Below are positions 9,073 through 19,743 of a stretch of DNA of 64,000 nt, piece by piece. The DNA lies in contig JAKZHN010000046.1 of the NCBI GenBank assembly GCA_037179335.1, positions 219,875 through 283,874 of the forward strand, in the 5' to 3' direction. The position numbers and the translations under genes are program-made. The notes beneath the pieces were generated by a model. It saw only the letters and a program-made list of their open reading frames with translations, was not told the origin of the DNA and ran no database searches. Within the stretch, counting starts at the first letter, position 1. Each line of letters starts with the position of its first letter. The DNA comes from Cyclaneusma minus. Taxonomy: Eukaryota; Ascomycota; Leotiomycetes; Marthamycetales; Marthamycetaceae.

Positions 9073-10558
9073 CTAGTTGTATTGCATATAAGCCGCGGTC
9101 GAGTTGAACTTGAGGTTTCCCTTGATGACCTTGTCCACGGCGCTCAAGAAGTCCTTCTCGGTGGCCACCTTCCTACGCGCTCTGATGGCAAACATGCCCG
9201 CCTCTGTGCACACACTCCTGAGCTCCGCACCCGTGGAGTTCGGGCACAATCTTGAGATGAGCTCCCACCGAATATCGCGTTCCACCGACATGCTCTTGGC
9301 GTGGATTCGAAGAATGTTCGCCCGACCCTCCAAATCAGGCAGGGAGAATTCGATCTTGCGGTCAATACGACCAGGGCGCATAAGTGCTGGATCGAGAGTT
9401 GAAGGTCTGTTGGTAGCAAACATGACCTTGATGTTCCCTCGGGCATCGAATCCATCCAGCTGCGTAATCAGTTCCAACATAGTTCTTTGAACTTCGTTGT
9501 CTCCTCCGGCACCATCGTCGAATCGAGCACCGCCGATAGCGTCGATTTCGTCGAAGAAAATGATGCAAGCCTTCTTGGTGCGTGCCATCTCGAAAAGCTC
9601 GCGAACCATACGCGCTCCCTCACCAACATATTTCTGCACCAGCTCACTGCCAATGACACGGATGAAAGTGGCATCAGTACGGTTGGCGACTGCACGGGCG
9701 CAGAGCGTTTTGCCAGTTCCAGGAGGGCCATAAAGGAGGGCACCCTTGGGTGGATCAATACCCAGATTAACGAATCGTTCGGGCGACAGGAGAGGCATCT
9801 CAACGACCTCTCGCAGCTTCTCCACCTGTTCTTTGCAGCCGCCTACGTCTCCGTATGTAACATCGGGCTTCTCCTCCACCGTCATCATTGTTACGCTTGC
9901 ATCGATCTTTGGAGGAAGGGGTAGGAGAATCTGGTACTTGGTTCGATCGACACTGAAGCGGTACCATTAGCAATTATGGCAGGGAAATTGAATCAGCTGG
10001 ATGCTCACCCAACCCGCATGCCCTCCTCGATATCTGTAGGACTGACTCGCTCGCCGAGTTGCACCACGAATTTGGCAATCTGCTTAACGTTGATGACGTA
10101 TTTGCTCTTTTCGGTATCCTTCTCATCTTGTATGATCTTCGTACACCGTGCGACTTGGAGAGGCTGCTCTTCGGACATGCGTTGTCGATCGGCGGCAACA
10201 TCCCATAGATGCGGTGGTGCTAGACCTGTGTCGGACTCCTTCACGCCTATCTTCTCGTTCACACTCGTCTGCTTCTCCTTGATCTGTTGCTCGAGCTTCT
10301 TCAAGGCCGCGCCATAAGGTGCTGCGCCATATGTCTTTAGAACTTGAATATCCCTGGAGTTGTCGAGTTAGTACATGGACTCAGAGCGGATACAGGATGT
10401 GGCGCACTCGTCGGTCAAAGGCGCGATCTTCTTCTCTTCAACCTCGTCGTCGGCGAAGTTCTTCTGGTACTTCTCCCACGAGCTTCCCGTGGCGCTAGGC
10501 ACTAGAGACAGGTCAGTCTGGCGCAGCGTGGATGAAAGGAACGGTAGCTTGACGTACT
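9073..10558 (-). CDS. RPT1: 26S proteasome regulatory subunit 7, AAA ATPase Rpt1
   Basis: One of six ATPases in the base ring of the 26S proteasome that unfold substrates. Exons are 10558 (one base), 10501-10408, 10353-10009 and 9952-9073, giving 439 residues, the normal length. Walker A is GPPGTGKT (about 222-229) and Walker B FFDEIDAI (Asp-Glu about 281-282). The second region of homology is NRPSTLDPALMRPGRIDR. The signature GDNEVQRTMLELITQLDGFDARGN and the C-terminal YMQYN mark Rpt1 rather than Rpt2-6. The start codon appears to be split: A at 10558 ends the first exon, a 56-bp intron follows (GTACGT; branch CTGAC; acceptor TCTAG), and TG begins the next exon at 10501, giving MPSATGSSWEKYQKNF. 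It is divergent from CCT4, 401 bp away. Confidence 0.96.
10502..10557 (-). other. Intron splitting the RPT1 start codon
   Basis: The donor GTACGT and acceptor TCTAG fit the other introns in this gene, and a CTGAC branch point sits a short distance before the acceptor. Splicing joins CATCA to TGCCTAGC and so creates ATG. No other ATG upstream in the correct frame would give the expected Rpt1 N-terminus. Confidence 0.7.
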
Positions 10559-10959
10559 GATGTTGAAACTGAGCTTTGGCAGCTGCAGACAGTGGAAGAG
10601 GCTGAGACAGGGCAGGCGATTTAAAGAGACGGAGACGAGGAGAAAGGCTAAGCGGCTAAGTTCTGAAGCTGCAGTTGTCGGACAGGCCGAAGGATGGAGA
10701 GGACGCGAGTGATGGGCTTGGGTTTGGTGTGTAAGCTCCAAGCCCAAGCTGGGTCGATGTTTGGATGAGCTTCCACGCCGACGGATGGCGCTAAAAGGGC
10801 CGACGTTGATCCGTCCGCCGCCATGAATTTCTATCAGCCAAGAGACGCGATCTCCAAAGGCAAAGCTCCAGAAGCGCGACTCTATTCAACTACGCTGCCG
10901 CAACAGCTCTGCCGGACCATTTTCTTGAAATTACGGAAGCTCCAGAGCAGTAATTCAAA
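10559..10959. promoter_or_regulatory. Divergent promoter RPT1 / CCT4
   Basis: A 401-bp interval between two protein-quality-control genes transcribed in opposite directions. It contains both 5' untranslated regions. I could not identify a heat-shock element or proteasome-associated control element by eye. Confidence 0.5.
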
Positions 10960-12737
10960 ATGGCTCTCGCAGCCTCAGCCGCAAATTCCGGCAACAATGC
11001 CTTCAGGGTACGCCTTTGGAAGCTCCATTTCTATGTCTGCTGGGGCCTAGCTAACTCTCTTCTCAGGACAAGGAGAAGCCTATGGCTGTGCGTACCGGCA
11101 ACATTGTTGCTGCCAGAGGTATGCAGAATCATCAAACCAAACATCTCGAGTTCGAGGCTGATAGATGGCAGCTGTCGCCGATGCCATAAGAACCTCTCTT
11201 GGTCCCCGAGGCATGGACAAGATGATTCAGACCGGAAAAGGCGAGACTCTGATTACAAACGACGGCAACACGATGCTCAAGAGTATGGCCGTCATGCACC
11301 CCTCGGCGAAGATGTTGGTCGATCTTTCGGCGGCACAGGATGTTGAAGCTGGTGACGGTACGACTTCTGTGGTGGTAATAGCAGGAAGTCTCCTCGGCGC
11401 AGCAGACAAGTTGCTTGGAAAGGGCATACATCCCTCAGTCATTGCAGAATCTTTCCAAAGAGCTGCCGGTGCCGCGGTCCAGGTGCTGCACAACATGTCA
11501 CAACCAGTCTCCCTGACAGATACCTCCACTCTCCTCCAAGCCGCAACCACCTCGCTCTCCTCGAAAATCGTCTCACAGTACTCGAATCTTTTGGGACCCA
11601 TGGCAGTCAATGCCGTGACCAAGACCATCGACATTAAGACTGCAGATAATGTTGATTTGAAGAATATCAGGGTGTTGAAGAAGGTCGGAGGCACGATCGA
11701 GGACAGTGAAATGATTGAAGGCCTTGTGCTAAATCAACCTATTCTCAAAAGTGGAGGTGGCCCAGTAAGGATGGAGAAGGCCAGGATCGGTCTCATCCAG
11801 TTCCAGCTCAGCCCGCCCAAGCCTGATGTACGTGTCTCTCTACCTCTGCGTACCGTTTCACAGTGGTGTCGGTGGACTAATGCTTGCAATTCAGATGGAG
11901 AACCAAATTGTTGTGAACGACTACCGACAGATGGACAAGATTCTCAAGGAAGAGCGAACCTACCTCCTGAATTTGGTCAAGAAGATCAAGAAGGCCAAAT
12001 GCAATGTCCTGCTAATTCAGAAGTCCATCCTCCGCGACGCCGTCAACGACCTGTCTCTCCATTTCCTCGCCAAACTTAACATCCTCGCCATCAAAGACAT
12101 TGAGCGTGACGAGGTGGAATTCATCTGCAAATCCACCGGCTGCAAGCCCATCGCCGACGTCGACTCATTCACTGAAGACAAGCTTGGAAGCGCAGACCTG
12201 ATTGAAGAATCCCAAACAGCAGGCGCCAGATTTGTCAAGGTGACAGGCACCAAGAGCGCAGGCAAGACCGTATCCATCGTATGCCGCGGCGCCAACTCCC
12301 TGATCCTCGACGAAGCCGAGCGCAGTCTTCACGACGCTCTTTGCGTTATCCGCTGTTTAGTCAAGAAGAAGGCGCTCATCGCTGGTGGCGGAGCGCCCGA
12401 GATCGAGATCGCCTCGCAGCTGTCGAAGCAAGCCCGGAGTCTGACCGGCACCGAAGCAATCTGCTGGAAAGCTTTCGCCGATGCCATGGAAGTGATTCCG
12501 ACCACCCTGGCCGAGAATGCTGGTCTTAACAGCATTAAGGTGGTCACGGAGTTACGACACAAGCATGAGTACGGTGAGAAGAATGCAGGAGTGAGCATCA
12601 AGAGTGGTGGCGTGAAGACGGACATTGCAGATGAGAACGTGCTGCAGCCGTTGTTAGTGAGCACGAGTGCGGTGGAATTGGCTGCCGAGACAGTCAAGAT
12701 GATTCTACGCATTGATGATATCGCCTTAAGTAGATAG
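10960..12737 (+). CDS. CCT4: Chaperonin CCT/TRiC subunit delta
   Basis: Subunit of the cytosolic double-ring chaperonin that folds actin, tubulin and other proteins. Four exons (10960-11007, 11067-11118, 11172-11827, 11895-12737) give 532 residues, the usual length. The group II chaperonin ATP-binding motifs are present: TSLGPRGMDKMI near the N-terminus, TNDGNT, and the hydrolysis motif GDGTTS (about 94-99). In the second half are ALIAGGGAPEIEIA and CRGANSLILDEAERSLHDAL, which are conserved in CCT subunits. The pattern NQIVVNDYRQMDKILKEER at the start of exon 4 is characteristic of the delta subunit. It is divergently transcribed with RPT1. Confidence 0.96.
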
Positions 12738-13099
12738 ATGGGCTTTGGGAGGTTAATGAGGATGTACTATTGATCATGAAGAGCATATTCAACCTTGTGG
12801 ATGGTGACATGGCCCAAGAAATCTCCGCCGGTTTGTTCTATTTCGAGCCTGTGGCCTCCCCTCCGCTGGAATACCTGAGGAGGCTGACTATGTAGACAGG
12901 CATGCACTGAGCACCATAAGTCGTGATGTGAAAGTTTTAATTCCCAAAAGAAAATATGAGGAGAGGTCCAAGAGGCGAGAAGAAAATCGAAGAAGACCAA
13001 AATAAGGAAAACATAACAAGTAGAAGAACCTAATAAAAGAAAGCATGAGACTGAGAAAGGAGAAGAGACAACGTCGAGAAAGGTGTTTGAATTTCTATT
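12738..13099. other. Intergenic region 3' of CCT4
   Basis: The 3' flank of CCT4. It becomes purine-rich from about 12945 to 13080. No gene is supported. Confidence 0.4.
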
Positions 13100-13285
13100 T
13101 TCGTCCGACCGCCAAAATGTTCGCCGGCAAAAAAATGTCTACCTAGAATCGCAAAAAGTTCGCAAAAAGAGGGGATTGAACCCGAAGGATTTTGAAAAGC
13201 AAAATATACCTATGGGGGCGAGACAACCGGAGTCACCGTTGTTGCCAATTAGGCCGCTGCCACGGTCAGCTTTTAATATAAAACC
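13100..13285 (-). mobile_element. tRNA-like SINE, copy 2 (diverged)
   Basis: On the minus strand there is an A-box-like AGCGGCCTAATTGGC (complement of 13244-13257) and a B-box GGGTTCAATCCCC (complement of 13171-13183). Between them is the family-specific TTTTGCTTTTC word, and after the B box comes TTTTTGCGAACTTTTTGCGATT, also present in copy 3. A TTTTATATTAAAA stretch upstream occupies the place of the TATATAAAACATAATTG element of the other copies. Copy 2 is clearly more diverged than copies 1a and 3, which suggests an older insertion. I considered a real tRNA gene, but the two arms do not pair into an acceptor stem. Confidence 0.6.
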
Positions 13286-14038
13286 GACGCGTTTAGTTGT
13301 ATATATCACCAATTGTTTTTCCGCCGCCCGCCACAGCTCAAGGAATCCCCTCACCCACCATGCGAACCAAGTATTTGAATCGACTTGCGGCAGCTATTTG
13401 AATGCCTTAAAATCTGTCTGGGCAGTACATCAATGTACGGGCATGTACATGCCCGTGCTAGTAGAAGCTCAGGGGTTAAATGCCTGGCAGCCTTGGGCAG
13501 CCACCCTCACACCTCCCAAGCTATGTACATGTAGCTCCGAGTCCCTACCGGTTTACTGTGATCCCCGTTGAACCAACAAAATCAATGATTCTCGGATATT
13601 ATTACATTTCTGGAAAGCGCATTCAATACCCTGTAATCCAATATCTTTGTCTTCCTCTAAAAAGTGCTGCTTATAAAGTACTACAGCATTGAAACTAACA
13701 ATTCCGGTAATTGTGCGCAAGAGCTGCCCGGAGCTTCGCGCCCTTGAAAAACTAAGACACCCAAATGAAGGACTTCTAAATCACCTTCGCGGAATGCCAG
13801 GGCCGAGGAGAAATCATCAAATCCTATGTTGACTCTCTGTATGAAGCATTTTTAACCACTTACAGGCCCAAAAATGATGGCCCGAAGATGTATAAGCATC
13901 ATATAGACAAAATTCCACCCATTCCGTGTCTTTAATTGCCTCCCAAAGCTGTGCTCCATAGGCGCAGCAGATGCATCCATTCCATCATGCAGGGTATTTA
14001 AGACCACTCATACTATTTTTCTCTGGCCAGGAAGATCA
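13286..14038. other. Intergenic region with 20-bp palindrome
   Basis: Non-coding. It holds the perfect palindrome ACGGGCATGTACATGCCCGT at 13437-13456 and a TACATGTA octamer at 13526-13533. No gene is supported between here and the ALG6 stop codon. Confidence 0.5.
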
Positions 14039-15903
14039 TCACCTGGTCTTCACCTTCTTACTCTCCGCCACACTTCCCCTCTTCAGCTGAGCCGCCAATC
14101 CCGACTCCATGGACAAGCTCCACAAACACCACACATAGCAGATCCCAAAGCCCGCGGCTCCCACACCTACGTTTACCACAACCCATAAATCCGGCTTCGA
14201 CCGCGGCGGCTCCAACGTCGCTTCTACCACGTGCCACACCAGCATAGCGAAGTAAAATATTCCGTGCAGCACAGCTGTGCCCAAGCCCTGCCACGAGCTC
14301 CTGAAATTCTTATCATACAGCTTGAGCGAAGTAGGCGGCAAGCCTAGCAAATACGCCCATAGCAGGCTCAGCACAGCGTACGGAATCCTCAGATCGACGC
14401 GCTTCAGCAGTGGGAACATCGTCCACACGCCGAGCATGTTAGCAAAGCCAATCCAGGCGCGCATTTGCTTGCTGAGCCCATTTGAGCTCGCGAGGAGGAG
14501 AGTCATGGGCATCAGTGGCAGCAGGGCACTTTTCTCGTGCACTTGGAAGCTGAAGAGGAAGAAGGCCCAGGCGGTAGTGGCGAGCGTGAGGGGGAGAAGG
14601 CGTTTTGAAGGGACCAGGAAGATGATGAGGCAGGGCGGGAAGATGGCGATGAGTGTGAGGAGGAGTGAGAAGCGTTGCAGGAGAGCGGCGGGGAGGGTCT
14701 TTAGCTTGATAAGCACGTTGAGGGCGCACCAGAAGTTGGCGACTTTGTCTTCGAAGAGGCCGCGGGCAAAGGGGAAGATGCGGTGCAGGAGTTGTGCAGT
14801 TTGTTGCAGGAGGGGGTAGTACCAGGCTTTGGGGGAGACTTTAAAAGAGAAGATAGGGAGGGCGGCTGCGTGGCCAAAGAGCGAGGGCTGGGCCGATATA
14901 CCACGGTACTTGTCGTAGTATGCTCCCAGGATAAGGGGTGCTACCAAAACTGTGAATGAAATGGCGGTGATGACTGCGATGCTGAGAAATCGAGGGATGT
15001 TGATGCGAGGGAAGACGCAGACGCCCAGTAGGTAGGCAAAGACGGCGGGGGCATAGTAAAGTGCCATCTGCTTGAATCCAAGGGCCAGGACGAAGAAGAC
15101 GCAGCTCCAGAGTAGCCTTCCCGCAAGCATGCTAGACATGCTTGCAACCACAAGCCCAAGCATGACCGTGTTATATTGGAAATGGACATGGTCGATCAAG
15201 ATCGTGGCAGGTTGCATGAGAATCGCTACCAGGGCCATGGACGATTCCAGGAAGTGCGTGCTGTGTAGTCGACTGTATCTCCGAACGAAAATAACCACAG
15301 CTGGGATGTAGATCAGATATTCCGAGATTATAACGGTAGCCCGCATAAAGACCTTTAATCCTTCGTCATCGAGGCCACGAGAATCGTAGAGCGCAAACCA
15401 GGATGGTTTTATGAATCCCCCTATCTTGCCCAAAACCCAGCTATGGTATGCTGTCAATGGCGGATAGTCCAAGCCCCACCAATCGAGATCGTGAAAGTAC
15501 CATTGCGATATAGGAAGATGCGTCGTGATTTCCATCCAGTGTCTCTGCGCTTCATAGTCTCCGTGCATAGGCGGTTTTTGGAATCCTTCAACCACGTGTC
15601 AGTTTTGGACTTTTGGTAGGACATCTTGATTGAAGATAGACTCGTACCGGAATATCCCCAGAGACCTGCAGCCCATCTGAAAAGGCCCACCGCCATCAAT
15701 ATGAGCGGTAGCGTCTCCCATGGGCCAGATGAAGCGCGAGCGGGCCACAGGAAGGCGGCTAGAGGGTATGTGGGTTGACTTGGTGCCTTTGGGGCTTTCG
15801 GTTTGACGGATCCGCGAGGTGTTGACGGCGTTGGAGTCGCGGAAACATCGCTTTCGGCCTTTTTGGCTCTTCGCCGTGGCTTATGGGGCGGAGTAGCTGC
15901 CAT
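14039..15903 (-). CDS. ALG6: Dolichyl-P-Glc:Man9GlcNAc2-PP-dolichol alpha-1,3-glucosyltransferase
   Basis: Adds the first glucose to the lipid-linked oligosaccharide in the ER lumen before N-glycosylation. Two exons (15903-15648 and 15585-14039; 62-bp intron with ACTGAC branch) encode 600 residues. The cytosolic N-terminus is basic (PPHKPRRRAKK). After it come the family block MHGDYEAQRHWMEIT, SQWYFHDLDWWGLDYPPLTAYHS (given here only as a landmark around residues 105-130), DHVHFQYNTVMLG and the ALG6-type FEDKVANFWC. Many hydrophobic spans give an ALG6/ALG8 family multi-pass topology. FEDKVANFWC and the WGLDYPPLTAYHS block favour ALG6 over ALG8. The start is the first ATG before the basic N-terminus. 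Confidence 0.95.
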
Positions 15904-16264
15904 TGTGAGCGCAATGGATGCATTCAGTGCTTGCGATGGAGTTGATCGAAATGTATCGAGGCTGACGATGTAGCCTCGTGGGTGGTGCGGCCTGTCGATA
16001 CGAAAGCGAGCTCCCGTAGGTACCGTAGTATCTCAGAAATGAACGTTAAGGTCCGATAACCGGTTGGCTTCAAATAAAGTATTGGGAATCTTCGCTTGCT
16101 AGGCTTGGTTCCGTTGTTATTCTAGGTCAGTTCACCATACACCGTTATACAAGAATTATACGTTTTTGAAAAGCCGTTTCAACTTTCAACCCACTGACTA
16201 CGCTTTGTCTTAAGGTAGACATGAGAGTCGACACCTCCAAATAAATCCCGGACACACTTCTCGA
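15904..16264. promoter_or_regulatory. ALG6 upstream region
   Basis: The presumed ALG6 promoter. No gene or recognisable site is seen before the minisatellite begins. Confidence 0.35.
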
Positions 16265-16680
16265 GTTCGTGTTTCCTACTATCATTCGTAATTACCTGAA
16301 TACTTCGACTTCTTCTAGTTACTTGGATTTCTCCCAGTTACTTGGATATTTTCCAATTACTTGAATTTCTTTCAATTACTCGGATTTGAAATTTCTTCCA
16401 GTTACTTAGATTTCTTCCAGTTCATCGGATTTCTTCCAGTTACTTGTATTATTTCCAGTTACTTGGATTTCCTCCGAGACTCGAGGACCTGGATTACCGA
16501 TTCAGGGTTTCCCAAAGTATCTGAATTATCTCCAATCACTTAGATTTTTTCCAATTACCTGAATTATTCCCAGTTACCTCGATTTCCTCCAATTACTTGG
16601 ATTTCTTCCAATTATTTAAATTATTCCCAGCTGCTTGAATTATTCCCAGTTACTTGGACTTCCTCGCAGACTGAAGTATC
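16265..16680. repeat. Minisatellite cluster 3, inverted orientation
   Basis: About 18-20 degenerate units close to TTTCTTCCAGTTACTTGGAT, which is the reverse complement of the unit in clusters 1 and 2. Unit length is about 19-21 bp with a few partial units (for example around 16385). The short ORF 16361-16543 (+) is a product of the repeat and not a gene. Confidence 0.85.
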
Positions 16681-17589
16681 CCCCGTTAATGTTATTAGAT
16701 TCGTCCTAAATTAGTAAATCAGAATTGTTGTGGACAATCATTGTGAATTACATGTAGGATTCAAGTCAGACATTTAGACCCTGGCTAATACATCATATAT
16801 GATACTCTACATGTATATATCATGTATGTAGCCCTACAACACTTGCCAGAAAGTCAAAAATAACGCCAGCCGCTGTCTGTCTCGGGTAGCACAAACTTCG
16901 GGGTCCTACCTCAAGCCACAGCTCAACCCTGTCTGATGGGCGTTCTTGTTGATCTACATGTCTTTTTCGGTTTGCGGTAAAAGTCGGATCGGGATAGAAG
17001 AGCTCCTGCAGGGACCTAGTTGTTCCGTTATATCTTCGTGGGAGAGAACACCCTTGTGGCCTCGGCTCAAAGTGAACCATCTGTATCCGAATACATGTAT
17101 CAGTCTCATAAAAACCTCACACCAATGTGGTTATTATTATTTGATATCGCGGCACCAATGAAAGTCGCCCAGCTTCGCACACCGAAAATCGGCGTGTATG
17201 TATCTTGGAACTTGGCGGCCCCGGCTTTTCTCCGCTTGATTATGTGTACCAGGTAGGCTCCCCACCATCTTGATTGCACCACTTCTCTCAAGTCTCAACT
17301 TCAGAATCTCCCCGCCTCTTCTCCCAACAACAACACCGCCATACCTACAAACAGGTCAGTTTCACCCCCCAATTGCTTATCAATCTTCATCTACCTCATC
17401 TCTGCTCGCTGGATCGTTGTCCAACAGCCAGACACTTAGCAGTTCTGCTACTTTCGATGCTTGGCTCTGACTACATGTACCCCGCCGTCCAAATTTTTCG
17501 TCTTCACAACCATCCTTTGCCCAACCTTTCCCACGCAACTTGACTGACACAATTCAAATTCCCATAGACCAATCTCAATCACCGCCAAG
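16681..17589 (+). promoter_or_regulatory. Enolase upstream region with four TACATGTA palindromes
   Basis: About 900 bp upstream of the enolase ATG. The octamer TACATGTA occurs at 16749-16756, 16808-16815, 17092-17099 and 17472-17479. Long pyrimidine-rich stretches from about 17260 to 17580 are typical of strongly expressed fungal genes. No competing coding region is supported; the ORFs in 16820-17543 have no domains. Confidence 0.55.
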
Positions 17590-19169
17590 ATGTCTATCAC
17601 CAAGATTCACGCCCGGTCAGTCCACCCGCTACCCTATCGATCGAATGATCTCTTGCTAACCTCGCCTCCAGCTCGGTCTACGACTCTCGGTAAGCTACCC
17701 AAAACAACGAAGGAAACGCTCGGTTCTGACAACCCCCTTGAGGGAACCCCACGGTTGAGGTAGACGTCGTCACTGGCACCGGTCTTCACCGTGCTATCGT
17801 GCCCTCTGGAGCTTCCACCGGTATATACATGAACTTGGGCCCGGAAACGAAACATTCGCTAATAGAGACCAGGTCAGCATGAGGCTTGCGAGCTCCGCGA
17901 CGGTGACAAGTCCAAGTGGAACGGAAAGGGTGTTACCAAGGCCGTGGAGAATGTCAACACCGTCATTGCCCCAGCTCTCATCAAGGAGAACTTCGACCTC
18001 AAGGACCAGACTGCCATTGACGAGTTCTTGATCAAGCTCGATGGCACTCCCAACAAGACCAAGCTCGGTGCCAACGCCATCCTTGGTGTCTCTCTGGCCG
18101 TCGCCAAGGCTGGAGCTGCTGAGAAGGTGATACTGCTGCAGTTAGTGAAAAGAGGTGGTCTGCTAACAAAAGTATAGGGCATCCCTCTCTACGCCCACGT
18201 TTCCGACCTTGCTGGCACCAAGAAGCCATATGTTCTCCCTGTTCCTTTCATGAACGTGCTGAACGGAGGGTGAGTCGATGACAGCGAGGTTACAAATACT
18301 ACCCAAAGCTAACTTGTTCAAGTTCCCACGCTGGTGGACGTCTTGCCTTCCAGGAGTTCATGATCGTGCCCAGCGCCGCCCCCTCTTTCACTGAGGCTAT
18401 GCGCCAAGGTGCTGAGGTCTACGCCAAGCTCAAGACTTTGGCCAAGAAGAAGTACGGTCAATCCGCCGGTAACGTCGGTGACGAGGGTGGTGTTGCCCCT
18501 GATATCCAGACTGCCGAGGAGGCTCTTGACTTGATCACCGACGCCATTGAGCAGAGCGGCTACACCGGCAAGGTCCACATCGCCATGGATGTTGCATCCA
18601 GCGAGTTCTACAAGGAGGACGAGAAGAAGTACGACTTGGACTTCAAGAACCCCGACAGCGACAAGAGCAAGTGGATCACCTACGAGCAACTGGCCGACAT
18701 GTACAAGTCCCTTGCCAAGAAGTACCCCATCGTCAGCATCGAGGACCCCTTCGCCGAGGACGACTGGGAGGCCTGGAGCTACTTCTACAAGACCTCCGAC
18801 TTCCAGATTGTCGGTGATGACTTGACTGTTACCAACCCCCTCCGCATCAAGAAGGCCATTGAGCTCAAGTCTTGCAACGCTCTTCTCCTCAAGGTCAACC
18901 AAATCGGTACTCTCACCGAGTCCATCAAGGCCGCCAAGGACTCCTACGCCGCCGGCTGGGGTGTCATGGTCTCCCACCGCTCTGGTGAGACCGAGGATGT
19001 CACCATTGCCGACATCGTCGTTGGTCTCCGCGCCGGACAGATCAAGACCGGTGCACCAGCCCGCTCCGAGCGTCTTGCCAAGCTGAACCAGATTCTCAGA
19101 ATCGAGGAGGAGCTCGGTGACAAGGCTGTCTTTGCTGGCGAGAACTTCCGAAAGGCTGTTGAGTTGTAA
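17590..19169 (+). CDS. ENO1: Enolase (2-phosphoglycerate dehydratase)
   Basis: Glycolytic enzyme converting 2-phosphoglycerate to phosphoenolpyruvate. Six exons (17590-17615, 17672-17689, 17741-17820, 17873-18126, 18178-18269, 18323-19169) give 438 residues, the standard eukaryotic length. Motifs visible: HARSVYDSRGNPTVEVDV, VPSGASTG (mobile loop), SHAGGRLAFQEFMI, GNVGDEGGVAP, the metal-ligand segment SIEDPF, and LLLKVNQIGTLTE followed by VMVSHRSGETED (signature). Intron 2 is odd: the donor at 17690 is good, but the conserved frame needs the next exon to start at A17741, which leaves the intron ending in TTG instead of AG. Using the AG at 17741-17742 would shift the frame. A one-base deletion or sequencing error at the acceptor is the simplest explanation. 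The codons are strongly biased to C-ending forms, as expected for a highly expressed gene. Confidence 0.95.
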
Positions 19170-19743
19170 ATAACTAGCCTACCTAGATACGCTGCATGCT
19201 GGCCCTGGGTGAAGCAAAATGAGCGAGTTGATAGAGACTGAAATTCGCACGGATGGGTTATGACTTAACGTAGTTAGACAAAATACGCAGGTTTAGGAGA
19301 CAAATCGCAAGAGAATTGAAATCCTAGCATCCTCAATTATTGGAGGCTTGAGACCAACTTGCAAGGTGTAGCATTGATAATTTGGCTGAAGGATGCATAA
19401 ACTCGAGAGAGCGGGCACGCTGGATAGGGGAGACATAAATCACCGTGCACGGCCCGCTCCGAGGTCGCCTCAGGCCGTTAAAGATTCTTAGGTAGCGTGC
19501 TGCACGGGCTTCGAAAATATGCCCAGGCGTCGACGCCCAAGCTGATGGATGTGCCCGAAAGCCCACCAAGCCCTTTCGCACCGGTCCAGATTCCCACTCA
19601 CAAAGACAAACTTTCCTCCCCGGCTTCCCTACAAAACCGCGCAAATCCGGCCCCGAAGTGTCCACGTCTTTGACTGAACCTATCGCGATCAGATCCACGC
19701 CTTCATCCTCCCGGAAACAGCATTTCGCACGCAAGCCGCCAAA
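19170..19743. other. Intergenic region between enolase and HCR1
   Basis: Holds the enolase 3' untranslated region and the HCR1 promoter. A 468-codon minus-strand ORF begins inside HCR1 and runs through this interval, but it is an antisense shadow (see rejected items). Confidence 0.5.

Noticed and set aside
13100..13285. True tRNA gene on the minus strand
   Set aside because: A and B boxes are tRNA-like, but their spacing is too long, the ends do not form an acceptor stem, and related copies occur at 6.2 and 28.3 kb.
18318..18977. 219-codon minus-strand ORF opposite enolase
   Set aside because: Shadow of the biased, C-ending codon use of enolase exon 6; the Gly/Leu/Val-rich product is meaningless.
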